64,000 nt of DNA from Themeda triandra (Eukaryota > Streptophyta > Magnoliopsida > Poales > Poaceae). The position numbers and the translations under genes were made by a program. Location: contig JAENPR010000520.1 of NCBI GenBank assembly GCA_018135685.1, forward strand, positions 62,001 to 126,000, in the 5' to 3' direction. Below are positions 34,756 through 44,132 of this stretch, piece after piece; position 1 is the first letter of the stretch, and the number at the start of each line of letters is the position of its first letter. Below the pieces are notes generated by a model. The model was not told the DNA's origin and searched no databases. It saw only the letters and a program-made list of their open reading frames with translations.

Positions 34756-35171
34756 ACTCGCAATTTTTTTTAAATTCTTTGCCGAGTGTGTCAGCCGTTG
34801 GCACTCAGCAAAATCTTTTTTTATTTTTTTTAAAAAATTCTTTGCCGAGTGCCCCCATTGGCACTCACAAATTTTCTTTTTTCTTTTTTGGCCCAATGTT
34901 TTTGTGGAGCCTTACTACAGTACTTACATCTCTATTTCAAAGTTTGAGGCAATTTTGACTATTTTTATATATTTCATTAATTTATTTCATTTAGTTGATT
35001 TTTTGGATATTTTAAATTTGAACTGTAGGTGCATAGAACAATGTAATTTAGTGATTCAAAAAATGATATTCATGGTATTTACCAAGTGCCACACTCGGCG
35101 AAGTCTTTGCCGAGGGGAAACTGGACTGCCGAGTGGAATTACACTCGGCAAAGCCAGTGTTTCCAGTAGTG
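34755..35171 (+). mobile_element. CACTA-type terminal fragment
   Basis: This fragment carries many TTTGCCGAGTG/CACTCGGCAAAG repeats and ends CCAGTGTTTCCAGTAGTG at 35171. That end is the inverse of the CACTACTGGAAA terminus. The other terminus is not intact, so the element is truncated or rearranged with the fragment at 33.4-34.3 kb. Confidence 0.8.
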
Positions 35172-36100
35172 TAACTAGTCCATTATAGAATCATTCCAAT
35201 TCCATAGCGTAAATAAATCTATAAAGATTAATACAGCTGTAGAATTTGTCTTTTCCCAGTTATTGTTTTACTGTAGCCTTGTAGCTCTACTACTGCTACT
35301 ACTTTTTCCTTTGACTTCCACCATCACATCTCTGCTCGGTGAAAAAAAAAATGTCTTTCCCAAAGCTGCGTGAGGTTTCCAGGCCCAGGCCCTCCTCTCC
35401 GGTGCCCTTCACAGATTTGTATATTTTTTTTTAGGTTCACTCAATATAAATTATCCCCGCCATGAAGTGACAGGTTCATGTGGTATTGACTGAACAATCT
35501 AAATCTATTCATTGAATTATTTTGACAGGGCTTTTACTATGTGCCTCAAACAAATTGCCGAAATGTGTTCTTTTCTTACATTTTTCTCTATATAGATACC
35601 AAACCACGATTTGATCATTGATGGTCACTCAGACAAAACTGCTCCACATATTGTTGTATTTGTTGTGCTGTGTGTTTTCTATTTGGCTTCTACGATCAGT
35701 TGTTGTGCTTTTGGGCTCTGCAATTGCCATCGACCTTATTTTTTTTGCCTCTACAAACTATAATGCTCTATCCAATTTACTTTGGCTCAATATATGCTGA
35801 CCTCGAACCTCCAGTCTGCAAAGCTCTGTAATTACGCTTTTGTTTCACCTTCTCTTAATAGTTTAATTTAGTCCAGCAAATTGTATTGTCGTTATCTTCA
35901 TAAACTCATCACTGCACATGATAATTCCAAAAGGGGAAGTTAGCGTGCATTACTTCGAAAATAGGTCATGGTATGTCTCAATTTGCTTCAACCTCTGACA
36001 TGTTTCATTGGCAGCTTAAAATGTCCACATCCCTACAAAGAATAAATCACTTTAACCTTTCAAAACCATGCACCGCAGTGAAGCGCGGGGGGCCAACTAG
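35172..36100 (+). mobile_element. Probable Helitron, 3' end at 36100
   Basis: The segment ends GCACCGCAGTGAAGCGCGGGG and CCAACTAG at 36100 followed by T (first phrase split as GCACCGCAGTGAAGC, GCGGGG). This is a GC hairpin a few bases before CTAG, the Helitron 3' signature. The 5' terminus is uncertain, so the start given is only the end of the preceding CACTA. Interior: AT-rich, no domain. Confidence 0.5.
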
Positions 36101-36980
36101 TCTACATTGAGCATATAGATATAGTTATGACTTATAAGACCGTGGTACAAATTCTATTATATTATACTATTTATTATGGCACGCCTGACAAATGGATCGC
36201 ATGCATTAGTGCGTTAGCAGAAACCCATCCATGCTTAGCAGAGCCATTAGTGCATACAATCCATCTGTGAGGCACAGCCTAACAGTCCTTGTTCATCTTG
36301 CGCTTCAAACTCTGTTCTATCCTCTGAACTAGGCTATATCAATGGACTCCACACCTCGCCTTCAATTCAACCTGCATTATCTACACCTCTACAAAATCTC
36401 TGCCCTTGTTACTGCCCTGCTACTCTATTAATATACCTTTGGTGTTCTGTTGTATTCCTGCATTCAGTGAGGTCCTGTCAATTTTGAAGTGCTGGAACTC
36501 AGACACTCTTTTGAAGTTTCCACTGCTCTCCCATTTCCTTCTACTTGTAGAGCTCCAGGAGGACAGTGGAACCAATGTAAGCTGATGCTTGTCATCATAT
36601 TCTGCTTCTACGTACCCATCATCACCAGCAACGTGCTGCTTGTACGTGTAGTTTCACAGAACACGGTCATATCCATCAAACCACAAAAATATAGAGGTTC
36701 TAGCTTCGTATAAAGATGGGCATGGATGGTATCAGGATATGCAAAGGTGCGAGTTAGCTCCGTCGTTGAAACCATCCTGTTCTACGCGTTGGGCTGGGTT
36801 TCTCTATACTAAGCCGCTGGAAATGGGATTTCTTGGAGGTTTAGTTCCATGGATCGAGACACTGGGAACCGAGATGCTGTTTAATGTTGCTTTCATTTGC
36901 AGAACGTTTTGTGGCTAATAAAAGTTTAGGAATTCCTGGAGACAAATTTATAAGGAATAATATTGCTCAAGAGATATGAA
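36101..36980 (+). ncRNA. PHAS-like block A4, miR2118-type site at 36717-36738
   Basis: An A-type block with CGTGGTACAAATTC and TATA-like TTATATTATACTATTT (about 36158-36173). It has the conserved CTTCAATTCAACCTGCATTA and ATCCATCAAACCACAAAAAT upstream. The site core is GGCATGGATGGTATCAGGAT (36719-36738), identical to the A consensus in its last ten bases. The predicted cut is between 36728 and 36729. TATA-to-site distance is about 550 bp. No conserved frame. Confidence 0.65.
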
Positions 36981-37019
36981 AAATGTGCTCCTCCTGTTCC
37001 ATAAAAAAAATGTGCTCCT
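36981..37019 (+). repeat. Micro-retroposon insertion (15 nt) with 12-bp target duplication
   Basis: AAATGTGCTCCT at 36981-36992 is repeated at 37008-37019. The insert CCTGTTCCAT plus A-run separates the copies. Confidence 0.55.
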
Positions 37020-37600
37020 ACTACTGTATTATTATATATGGAAAATGTATTGTAACTGTAAGACCAACTGGCTAATGCTGCATAGAAGGTAGAAACATAG
37101 TTTGGAGGTTGATGTCGTTTGAGGAAATTTCTTTATTGGTCGTTATTCATCAGTATGAACTTTCCTGAGAACGGGAGCGAGGTGGCAGGAAATTGGGAGG
37201 TGCGCAGATGAATGTCATTGGAATCATCTCCGTCCTGCCAGTGGGGTAATAGACAGTCATTTCTATAGAATTAATAATATCTTTTTTTGGAGTCAGATGA
37301 GCGTACAAGTTTCACGCTTGGGTGGAGATCCTTAGCCAGTTAGCCAGAAACTGTTTTCGTGGATCAGTTTTGGCAGAGAGATGATCTTCCTAGCAGCTAG
37401 TATATGCATGAGTCATGTCATGTGTAATCAGTCCACGTAATGCGAGCTTCTGTTCATTCATTGCTCGCAAAAGGCTATAGTGCTGTTCATTCATTGGTCA
37501 CAAAAGAAACTACGAAAAGGATGAGCTTTGCATTTGTTGGTAATTGGTACGTGAAGCTCCAAGCAGCTAAACTGCTCCATTCCAGCATTGCGGAGTTTTT
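37020..37600 (+). ncRNA. PHAS-like block B5, disrupted miR2118-type site near 37170-37191
   Basis: This B block lacks a recognisable TATA segment. The site region reads GAACGGGAGCGAGGTGGCAGGAA, here split as GAACGGGAGC and GAGGTGGCAGGAA. Relative to the B consensus it contains about four extra bases in the middle, which would break pairing near the cleavage position. Downstream sequence (ATGAGTCATGTCATGTGTAA, CAGTCCACGTAATGCGAGC) is as in other B units. It is probably a non-responsive copy. Confidence 0.5.
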
Positions 37601-37860
37601 GTTCCACAGTGATTGGTATGCCTAGTGTGGTACAAAGTCCTTTTTTAGAAACTCATTCATGGCAGTAGTAGTGCATGCCATCCTTGTGACAGGCATGGCC
37701 TAATAAAGTCCATCCTCCACTCCTCCCTCCATCTCTTGATGCTCTATACCCTCTGAAAGTATCATCAAGGCACTGACAATGCTCTTCATGTTTAGGATAT
37801 GTATAGCTGCATTACAGTGACATTCATGTTCTTTATGCATTACCTTTATTAGTTCTTTAC
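37601..37860 (+). ncRNA. Truncated A-type block without a site
   Basis: GTGTGGTACAAAGTCC and AAACTCATTCATGG mark the 5' part of an A block. Before any site is reached, the sequence passes into B6 at about 37860. It is a deletion derivative or the A/B junction of the duplicated unit. Confidence 0.5.
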
Positions 37861-38260
37861 TCTCTAAAAAAGAAGAGCATTAAGCTGATCTGTACTGCCA
37901 CGGTTTCCAAATATGAGCTATCAATTGAACACCCTTCACTATCTTAAGCCTCTCCATTCGGCCACCACTTATATATATGTCTGTCGTGCTTCATCCCACC
38001 CCATCTCTTCACAGGGTACTCAGCCATAACAGCAAGCCCAACTTGGTGAATGGTCCAGTGCTGCATAGAAGGTAGAACCATAGTTTGGAGGATGGTGTTG
38101 AGGAGATTTCTTTGTTGTTCATTAATCATTAGTATGATTTTCATGATGATAGTGGTTTAGAATTAATGGGAGGCTCCAGGAAATTGGAAGGTGCACTGAG
38201 GTCTTGCCTAGTGCACAGAATAGTTTTTGCGCTCATGCTCGTAGGATCTATAGCCTCATC
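37861..38260 (+). ncRNA. PHAS-like block B6, miR2118-type site at 38161-38182
   Basis: A B block with a clear TATA-like CTTATATATATG (37969-37980), then GTCGTGCTTCATCCCACC, and site core TTAATGGGAGGCTCCAGGAA (38163-38182). Here the bases opposite miRNA positions 7-9 read CTC rather than the usual TGG, and position 9 forms a G:C pair. The predicted cut is between 38172 and 38173. TATA-to-site distance is about 190 bp. Confidence 0.6.
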
Positions 38261-39230
38261 AATGGTCGCGCCTGTACTATGTGTGACCAGCACCCTCCAT
38301 TCCCGGTTTCGCCAGTATTAGTGGAAGACACGGGACTTTTCGTCCCCCGGTGAAGTCGTTCAATTTTTTTTTGATTACTCATCATTTGAGTAAACAGACA
38401 TATTACCAAAATTAATGAAGAAATTTGGTCATTTCTTGCATTTATTTTTATATTCATTCATTAGTATATTAATACCAAAGTGAAATAAAAGAAAATATAT
38501 AGTTAAAGAATAAAAGATCACTAAATTACACTCTCCAACAAAGAGTATCTTATGCCTTTTAATAGCACAAAATCAATTAAGTTTAACAACTAATTTCACT
38601 AAATTGTAAGAATCCGTCAGTGCATATGCCTCTTATTATAGGGATAGCAAAGATACAAGTTGTGTTTCCTACGATTATTTTGAATGAAATGAAACATTCT
38701 GAGAAACCACTCTGAAAGATAAGGCATTGTTATTAAGCTGTAAGACTCAATAAAAACAAAGAAACAAAATCATATATGGATATCTGCTCCAAGAGCCCTT
38801 AAAAATGTAGAGATACAAGCTGTCATTTAAGAGAAGCTACAACTAAAAATATCTACACTAGTTGCCCACATGCTTTAACTCCATGCTGAACTTTCACATT
38901 AGCGATTGAATTATTCTTAGTTAATGCGAACACCATCCTAAGATTAATTGGTCACTTTTAGATTACAACAAGAAGATTTTGACCTATCTGTTTCATTTAA
39001 ATCTTCTTGTTGTAATGGTCAAGTTTTACTAGTACCAGCCTGCTAAAAGTGACCAATTAATTAGCAGGAAAAAATCTAGTTTCTAAACAACATCTAATTC
39101 TGAAAAATGATTATCGATCCATACATGAACATTATGGTTTCTTATTATATAAAGAAACAACATCTATCATTCTACAAATATATGATGCCCAGGGACTCCG
39201 GAGTAGTGCAGAGAAAGAAAAATGGATCAT
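38261..39230. other. AT-rich DNA with a nested hairpin
   Basis: There is no gene. The segment contains the inverted repeat listed at 38946-39058 and otherwise unremarkable AT-rich sequence. Confidence 0.5.
38946..39058. repeat. Nested inverted repeat (18-bp and 16-bp perfect stems)
   Basis: AATTGGTCACTTTTAG (38946-38961) pairs with 39043-39058. ATTACAACAAGAAGATTT (38962-38979) pairs with 38999-39016. The left arms are contiguous, while the right arms are separated by 26 nt that would bulge out. This may be a decayed MITE or a small-RNA hairpin. Confidence 0.8.
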
Positions 39231-39239
39231 GCAAATCAA

Positions 39240-41050
39240 CATACATATAGGACGAGGAAAGATGTCTCCGGCTGAACACGCCCGCCTTTCTCAACAGTAT
39301 TCAGTGCAGTAGTCCCAGTCATTTTTGAGTGCTGGGACAGTTTGAAGTGCCCACTAATCTCCCAGGAAAAATCAATGCAAGCTGGTTGCTTCTCATCGTC
39401 AGCTGCTTGTGCCCATCACCAGCAACCTGCTGCTTGTAGCGGTCATCCAACAACCACAAAAATCAAGAGTTCATAGTTGGGCATGGGAGGTATCGGGATA
39501 TGCAGAGGTGCTACAGACCTTGTAGCAACCAGACTTGGCCTTTCCATCAGCAGCTAGTTCCTCTCTTTTTTTTTTTTTTTGAAATACGTATCTGTATTAC
39601 TTAGGCAAGGAAAACGTACAATACAGAGTATGGATACAGACACGCATACAAAGGATACGGATACAGCTGTATCACCCGAACTACACAAAGGACCCTGGAA
39701 AATGAAAAAACTACAGATATGCCCCTGGATCCTTCGCGAGCCTTCCGTGGCCATCCGCCTCGTCGTCGACCGCCACCGCCGCCGTCGCTGAGGATGAAGA
39801 TGGCCGTCGCCTTGAGCTGGAGCAGTCCCATCGCACTGAGGCTTTGAAGAGGAGTCAAATTTGACACCCGTCGCGAAGACGGGATTAAGCCGACGGCGAT
39901 CGCCCATTGACCGGGGACGCGCCCCGACTCCCCTAGCTCCCGGATCCGAGCTCGCCGTCGGCAGCCACTGCTGCCGAGGGCAGGAGGAGCCAGATCCGGC
40001 CAACCACGAGCCACCACACCCACAAGCCGCACCGTAAGCAAGCAAAAGTAGGCCAGCAGCAGCATCACCTGGTGAAGGGGATGACGCGCCGGCCCCGGTC
40101 TCCTGCCAACTCGCCGACCTTGCCGCAGGCGCCGGAGAAAAGCGCCCTCAGGGCGAAGGAAAGGTCGCGAATCTTTATTCCCCAGCGTCGCCCGCTCTTC
40201 CGCATCATCGGCGACGCCTGGACACACCTTAGCTCCACCGCCAAACGACGGTGAGCAAACCCTAGCTCCGCCCTCAGCGAGCGACGAGCATAACCTAGAC
40301 CTAGGAAACCTAAAACCTAGCCTATCTACCTCCGCGCGGCGATTCCCCAGCCAGCCCTCCCATTCGGCACCGAAGCGGTGTCCGGAGAGGAGAGCCGCCG
40401 GCGAAATCGCCGCCGGGACAACGAATCGCCTCCTTGTCGCCCTTTTTTACTGTAGCAGGGGAAGGGAGAGAAGGAGATTCAGCTAGTTCCTCTCTGATGA
40501 AGGCTAGAGGTGTGCTAATGGTTGATGGAATCGGACGTCAAGAGGAAAAATGGACAGCGACTGCACCGACCGTGCTCAGGTGAGGACGAGGTGTTGTTGA
40601 CGGCGCTTGCTCTGAGGCTGCTATGGCACGTCTCCGTTAGGAACGCCCATCTTTCTCTGCCTCACCAGCTTCTGTGATTCGGTCAACAGCAGACAGTAGC
40701 ATTTGGATTCTTGAACGAACACGAAAACATCGTCGAGACCCGTTTAACCTGATGAGTCTAGCTAAACCGCTTTTGTGGCTTTGCTCCTATCCACGTCAAT
40801 TTGACTGGTTTTTTCAACTAAGCAGCCGCTGGAAACAGGATTTGTGTAAGGTTTCCGTGGAGGCAGCTGGGAATGGAGATCTTTTGCTTTAATTTGCAGC
40901 GTGGTTGAGTCTGATAAAGATCAGAAATTCCATGAGACAAATTGAGTAACAGGATTACAAGAGACATGGAAAAACTTGCTCCTCCTGCTTGTATTATTTT
41001 ATATGGAAAATGTGCCACCTACTCTCCCAATTCTCAATTTAACATTATAA
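39240..41050 (+). ncRNA. PHAS-like block A5, best miR2118-type site at 39478-39499; split by a retroposon
   Basis: This block has the closest match in the window: site core GGCATGGGAGGTATCGGGAT (39480-39499). Against the recalled miR2118 isoform with a GC near its 3' end, I count 18 Watson-Crick pairs, three G:U pairs and one mismatch at miRNA base 1. The predicted cut is between 39489 and 39490. Only about 75 nt downstream, a 913-bp retroposon interrupts the block (39567-40479), after which A sequence resumes with CAGCTAGTTCCTCTCTGATG. The first three 21-nt cycles would be A5-derived and later ones would come from the retroposon. The A-type 5' promoter portion is not obvious upstream. Confidence 0.65.
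39567..40479 (-). mobile_element. Retroposed insertion (913 bp), minus strand, in block A5
   Basis: CAGCTAGTTCCTCTCT at 39551-39566 is repeated at 40480-40495. The insert has a long T-run at its left edge, so it is a minus-strand poly(A) insertion. The minus-strand sequence starts GC-rich (CTTCTCTCCCTTCCCCTGC) and ends with CTGTATTGTACGTTTTCC and the A-tail. Frames in the GC-rich part are open but unrecognised. It may be a non-autonomous LINE or a retrocopy of a host transcript mobilised by LINE machinery. Confidence 0.85.
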
Positions 41051-41106
41051 TACTGACTACTTATGAGCAACAAAATTCAGGTTAACCGTACCCACTTGCA
41101 AAAAAA

Positions 41107-41412
41107 TATATATCAACTATACTACAATCAAGGAGATGCAATTTTTCTATGTGAGTAACAACAAGGCAAATGTAGTTTGTCAAAAAAAAAAAAAAAAAGG
41201 CAAATGTGCCAAACAAATTGATATAAGGTATCTAACTGTGAAAGACAGAACCCGGAATTAGTTTGCGTTTGTGTGGTTTCAAAAGCTTGGGTTGACTTCT
41301 TAAGTTATATATTTTTGGATTCTATAAGTCACCACATTTGTAATATAAATTTAGTTGAGAATGCTGGCACATCATGGAGCTACTAAGAAAATGTATATGC
41401 AGTTTGTTTAAG
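41107..41412 (+). repeat. Direct repeat, copy 1 (partner 43799-44069)
   Basis: About 270 bp of non-coding sequence, including GACTTCTTAAGTTATATATT and GAGAATGCTGGCACATCATG, is nearly identical to 43799-44069. This copy additionally carries the micro-insertion at 41174-41196. The pair defines the downstream ends of the A5 and A6 units and indicates a tandem duplication of about 2.6 kb. Confidence 0.92.
41163..41207 (+). repeat. Micro-retroposon insertion (23 nt), absent from the duplicate copy
   Basis: AAGGCAAATGT at 41163-41173 is repeated at 41197-41207, around AGTTTGTC plus fifteen A. The paralogous segment near 43852 reads AAGGCAAATGTGCC without interruption. That gives a direct before-and-after view of the insertion. 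Confidence 0.85.
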
Positions 41413-41493
41413 TAAATAATTTGCAAAAATCATGTAAATAGACTATCATAGCTATATGAGTTAGAAATTCATAAATTCTAGTAAATAATTTGC

Positions 41494-41534
41494 CAAAGTC
41501 TAGTAATTTTTTTTGAGGGAACAAAGTCTAGTAA
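41494..41534 (-). repeat. Micro-retroposon insertion (15 nt) with 13-bp target duplication
   Basis: CAAAGTCTAGTAA at 41494-41506 is repeated at 41522-41534. The insert is a T-run followed by GAGGGAA, that is TTCCCTC plus poly(A) on the minus strand. Confidence 0.65.
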
Positions 41535-41549
41535 ATGGATTATGTAATC

Positions 41550-42680
41550 TTGATTGGTAGGCTTGGTGTGGTACAAAGTCCATTATATATACAAGACGGA
41601 GACAGTACTATTAGTCAAAACTCATTCATGCTCCTTGATTATGTTCTAAAAAAAATCAAGCTCCTCCTCCTCGCGATCAAAGGCACATGGGCATGGCCTA
41701 CTAATAATAAGGTCCATCCCCCTGCTACTCTATCAATATATAACTTTGGTGTTCCACTCCCTTCTCTAGTTGTGCTGTATTCGCCTATTCATTTTTAAGT
41801 GCTGGGACTCAGTTTGAAGTTTGAACTTCTCTACCGTTTCCTTGTAGTTGTAGTAGAGCTCACAGCCACAGGAGGATTAGAGCATCAATGGAAGCTGGTT
41901 GCTTCTCATTTGTTGCTTGTACCCATCACCAGCAGCAACCTGATGCTTGTAGAAATGTAGATGCAGTTTCAGAACACAATGATCCATCAACCACAAAAAT
42001 CTAGACAAAATTCTAGCATGATAGTTGGGCACGGCGGGTATCAGGATATGCAAAGGTGCGGGAAAAAGTGCACAAATAAAGCAGACTTGGCCTCTCCATC
42101 AGCAGCTAGTTTCTCTCTGATGAAGGCCAGAATTCAACCACATGTTGATAGAATCCCAAGGCAGGAGGAAGATTGGACATAGACCCCAATGACCATGATC
42201 AGGTGACGTGTCCGTTCTGTCAGCCTTGTTACGCCTGCTACGGCACATCCCCGGTAGCCAGGGCTGCCTTTCTCGGTGTATCCATGTTGCCGACCACCAC
42301 CGCGAATCTACTATCACCAAGACAATGTCGACGTCGGCGTCAGCCATAGCCGCCATGCTCCACCTCGTGAGCGACCCGGCAGTCATGGCCGTGCCGAACT
42401 CTGCTTTTGCCACTTCATGCCTCTTCTACATCATCAGAGTGACGCCCGCTGCCCGCACACCCGCTCGGAGCGTCCTGTGCACCAACAGCTAGCAGCGCGT
42501 AGTGGAAAACAAAACCGTTGTTCAAACATGTTTAATCTAGCGGTCAAACATAAACTGCATGCCTTTGTTCTTCTCTGCATTGGACTGGATTTTTCTACTA
42601 AGTTGCTTGAAATAATATTTGTAAAAGGTTTTCGTGGAGACAGATCAGAGAACAGAGATGTTGTTTTGCTTTCAGGATGT
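41550..42680 (+). ncRNA. PHAS-like block A6, miR2118-type site at 42026-42047
   Basis: The most complete A block. It has GGTGTGGTACAAAGTCC and TATA-like CATTATATATACAAG (41581-41595), then GGTGTTCCACTCCC, GATCCATCAACCACAAAAAT (41981-42000), and site core GCACGGCGGGTATCAGGAT (42029-42047). Two A-to-G-type differences from A5 mostly keep wobble pairing. The predicted cut is between 42037 and 42038. TATA-to-site spacing is about 440 bp. Downstream phrases GATGAAGGCCAGAATT and AACATGTTTAATC are as in A7. Confidence 0.65.
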
Positions 42681-42779
42681 GTTTGGTTTGGCATTTTGTC
42701 TGTCATCGTTTTACAGCGCTCTCGGGTGTTTTCCGCCACAGCCCACAAGGTCGTGGCTTCCACGTTGCCGGCGAGGGTC

Positions 42780-43300
42780 ACAGTCTGATACGTCTCCAAC
42801 CAATCTTGAAGGCCGCAAGAGTGAATCTGAATCAATCGGGGAGATGAACCACGTCTCCGTGTCCGTAGGCCTCGATGTCCTCCTGGAGCAGATCTCTCAC
42901 TGCTCCCCATGACCCCATCACGGCGCTGCACACCACCGCGACCGTGTCCGCAGGGAGGTTCGCCATGGTGCAGGCTGGCGACAACGCGAGTCCTTGAGGC
43001 CCTGCTCAGCTACTGCCAGAGCCTGTCCTTCCCCAGCTTTGGCGACAACGCCAGGTGCCTGGAGGGCTACATGCATTTTCTGGTCCTCAGCGTCAAGGAC
43101 ACCTTGCATGAGGTCGACAGGTTCTGGGACAGGTAAGTCTCACTCGACATCAGCACTGGTGAGGTCTCCGTGCTCTACGATGCGTTCATCTCTAGCCTTC
43201 AACATTAATCAATGCATGCGCTTGTGTTTGTTGCCAACCAAGCACTGTAATGGAAATGAAAAGGACTTCTAGAAGGAACCAAACAAATGGTGCTTTCAGT
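42780..43300 (+). pseudogene. Unidentified gene fragment with a splice donor
   Basis: From about 42840 the plus strand reads EMNHVSVSVGLDVLLEQISH, breaks frame twice, then reads LEALLSYCQSLSFPSFGDNA and RCLEGYMHFLVLSVKDTLHE followed by VDRFWDR. It ends at GGGACAG|GTAAGT, a consensus donor at about 43133. Composition and donor point to a real first or early exon. At least two frame breaks and the lack of any following exon make it a fragment. I do not recognise the family. It is absent from the duplicate A7 unit, so it was inserted after or during duplication. Confidence 0.5.
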
Positions 43301-43727
43301 TCCCTTGGAACAGGTAACGCCCGCAACTGATTGCAGTGCCGTTCCCTTACCCATGTTTGAACCAAACTGCACCTCATTGAAACATGTTTTTGTTTCTGGT
43401 AAAGAGCAAAAATTCCGTCAGATGAAGAGGCATGCTTATGCTGTGTAAAAAACTAAGCATTGCATGCTCACAAAAAAGAAATCTGAAAAAATGGAGATAT
43501 CAATGAATCAGACGCTAAATTTACAGAATGTGTTGATACTAGACCATTGAAACTAAGATGTCAACATTAAGTTCTATATCATCACATGCAAGTAGAGCTC
43601 TTTACTTTAAGGGCACATGACAAACATCGGTGATAGCATGCTAGAGTTGTAGGGAAAGCCATATGGCATAAGCATATTATTCCTGGTTTAAAGTGGTGAA
43701 TGGCTTATCCATATCACTATACTACAA

Positions 43728-43798
43728 CTTTGTAAGAACTTTGTTTGCCTTTCTCCTGCTTAATGAAAAACGCGCAACGGCGTGGTCTTGAAAAAAAA
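43728..43798 (+). mobile_element. LINE 3' tail (71 bp) with 17-bp target duplication
   Basis: ATATCACTATACTACAA at 43711-43727 is repeated at 43799-43815. The insert ends TTAATGAAAAACGCGCAACG, GCGTGGTCTTG and a run of A. It shares the TTAATGAAAAACG phrase with the tail at 12518-12660. It is an extreme 5' truncation. Confidence 0.85.
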
Positions 43799-44132
43799 AT
43801 ATCACTATACTACAATCATGGAGATGTAATTTTTCTATGTGAGTAACAACAAGGCAAATGTGCCAGACAAATTGATATAAGGTATCTAACTGTGATAGAC
43901 AGAACCGGCCGGAATTAGTTTGCGTTTGTGTGGTTTCAAAAGCTTGTGTTGACTTCTTAAGTTATATATTTTTGGATTCTATAAGTCACCACATTTGTAA
44001 TATAAATTTAGTTGAGAATGCTGGCACATCATGGAGCTACTAAGAAAATGTATATCCAGTTTGTTTAAGGAATATATTTTCAAATACTAACAGTTTTTTC
44101 TACCCTTTAGAATTCTCTTGTGAACTTTGTTT

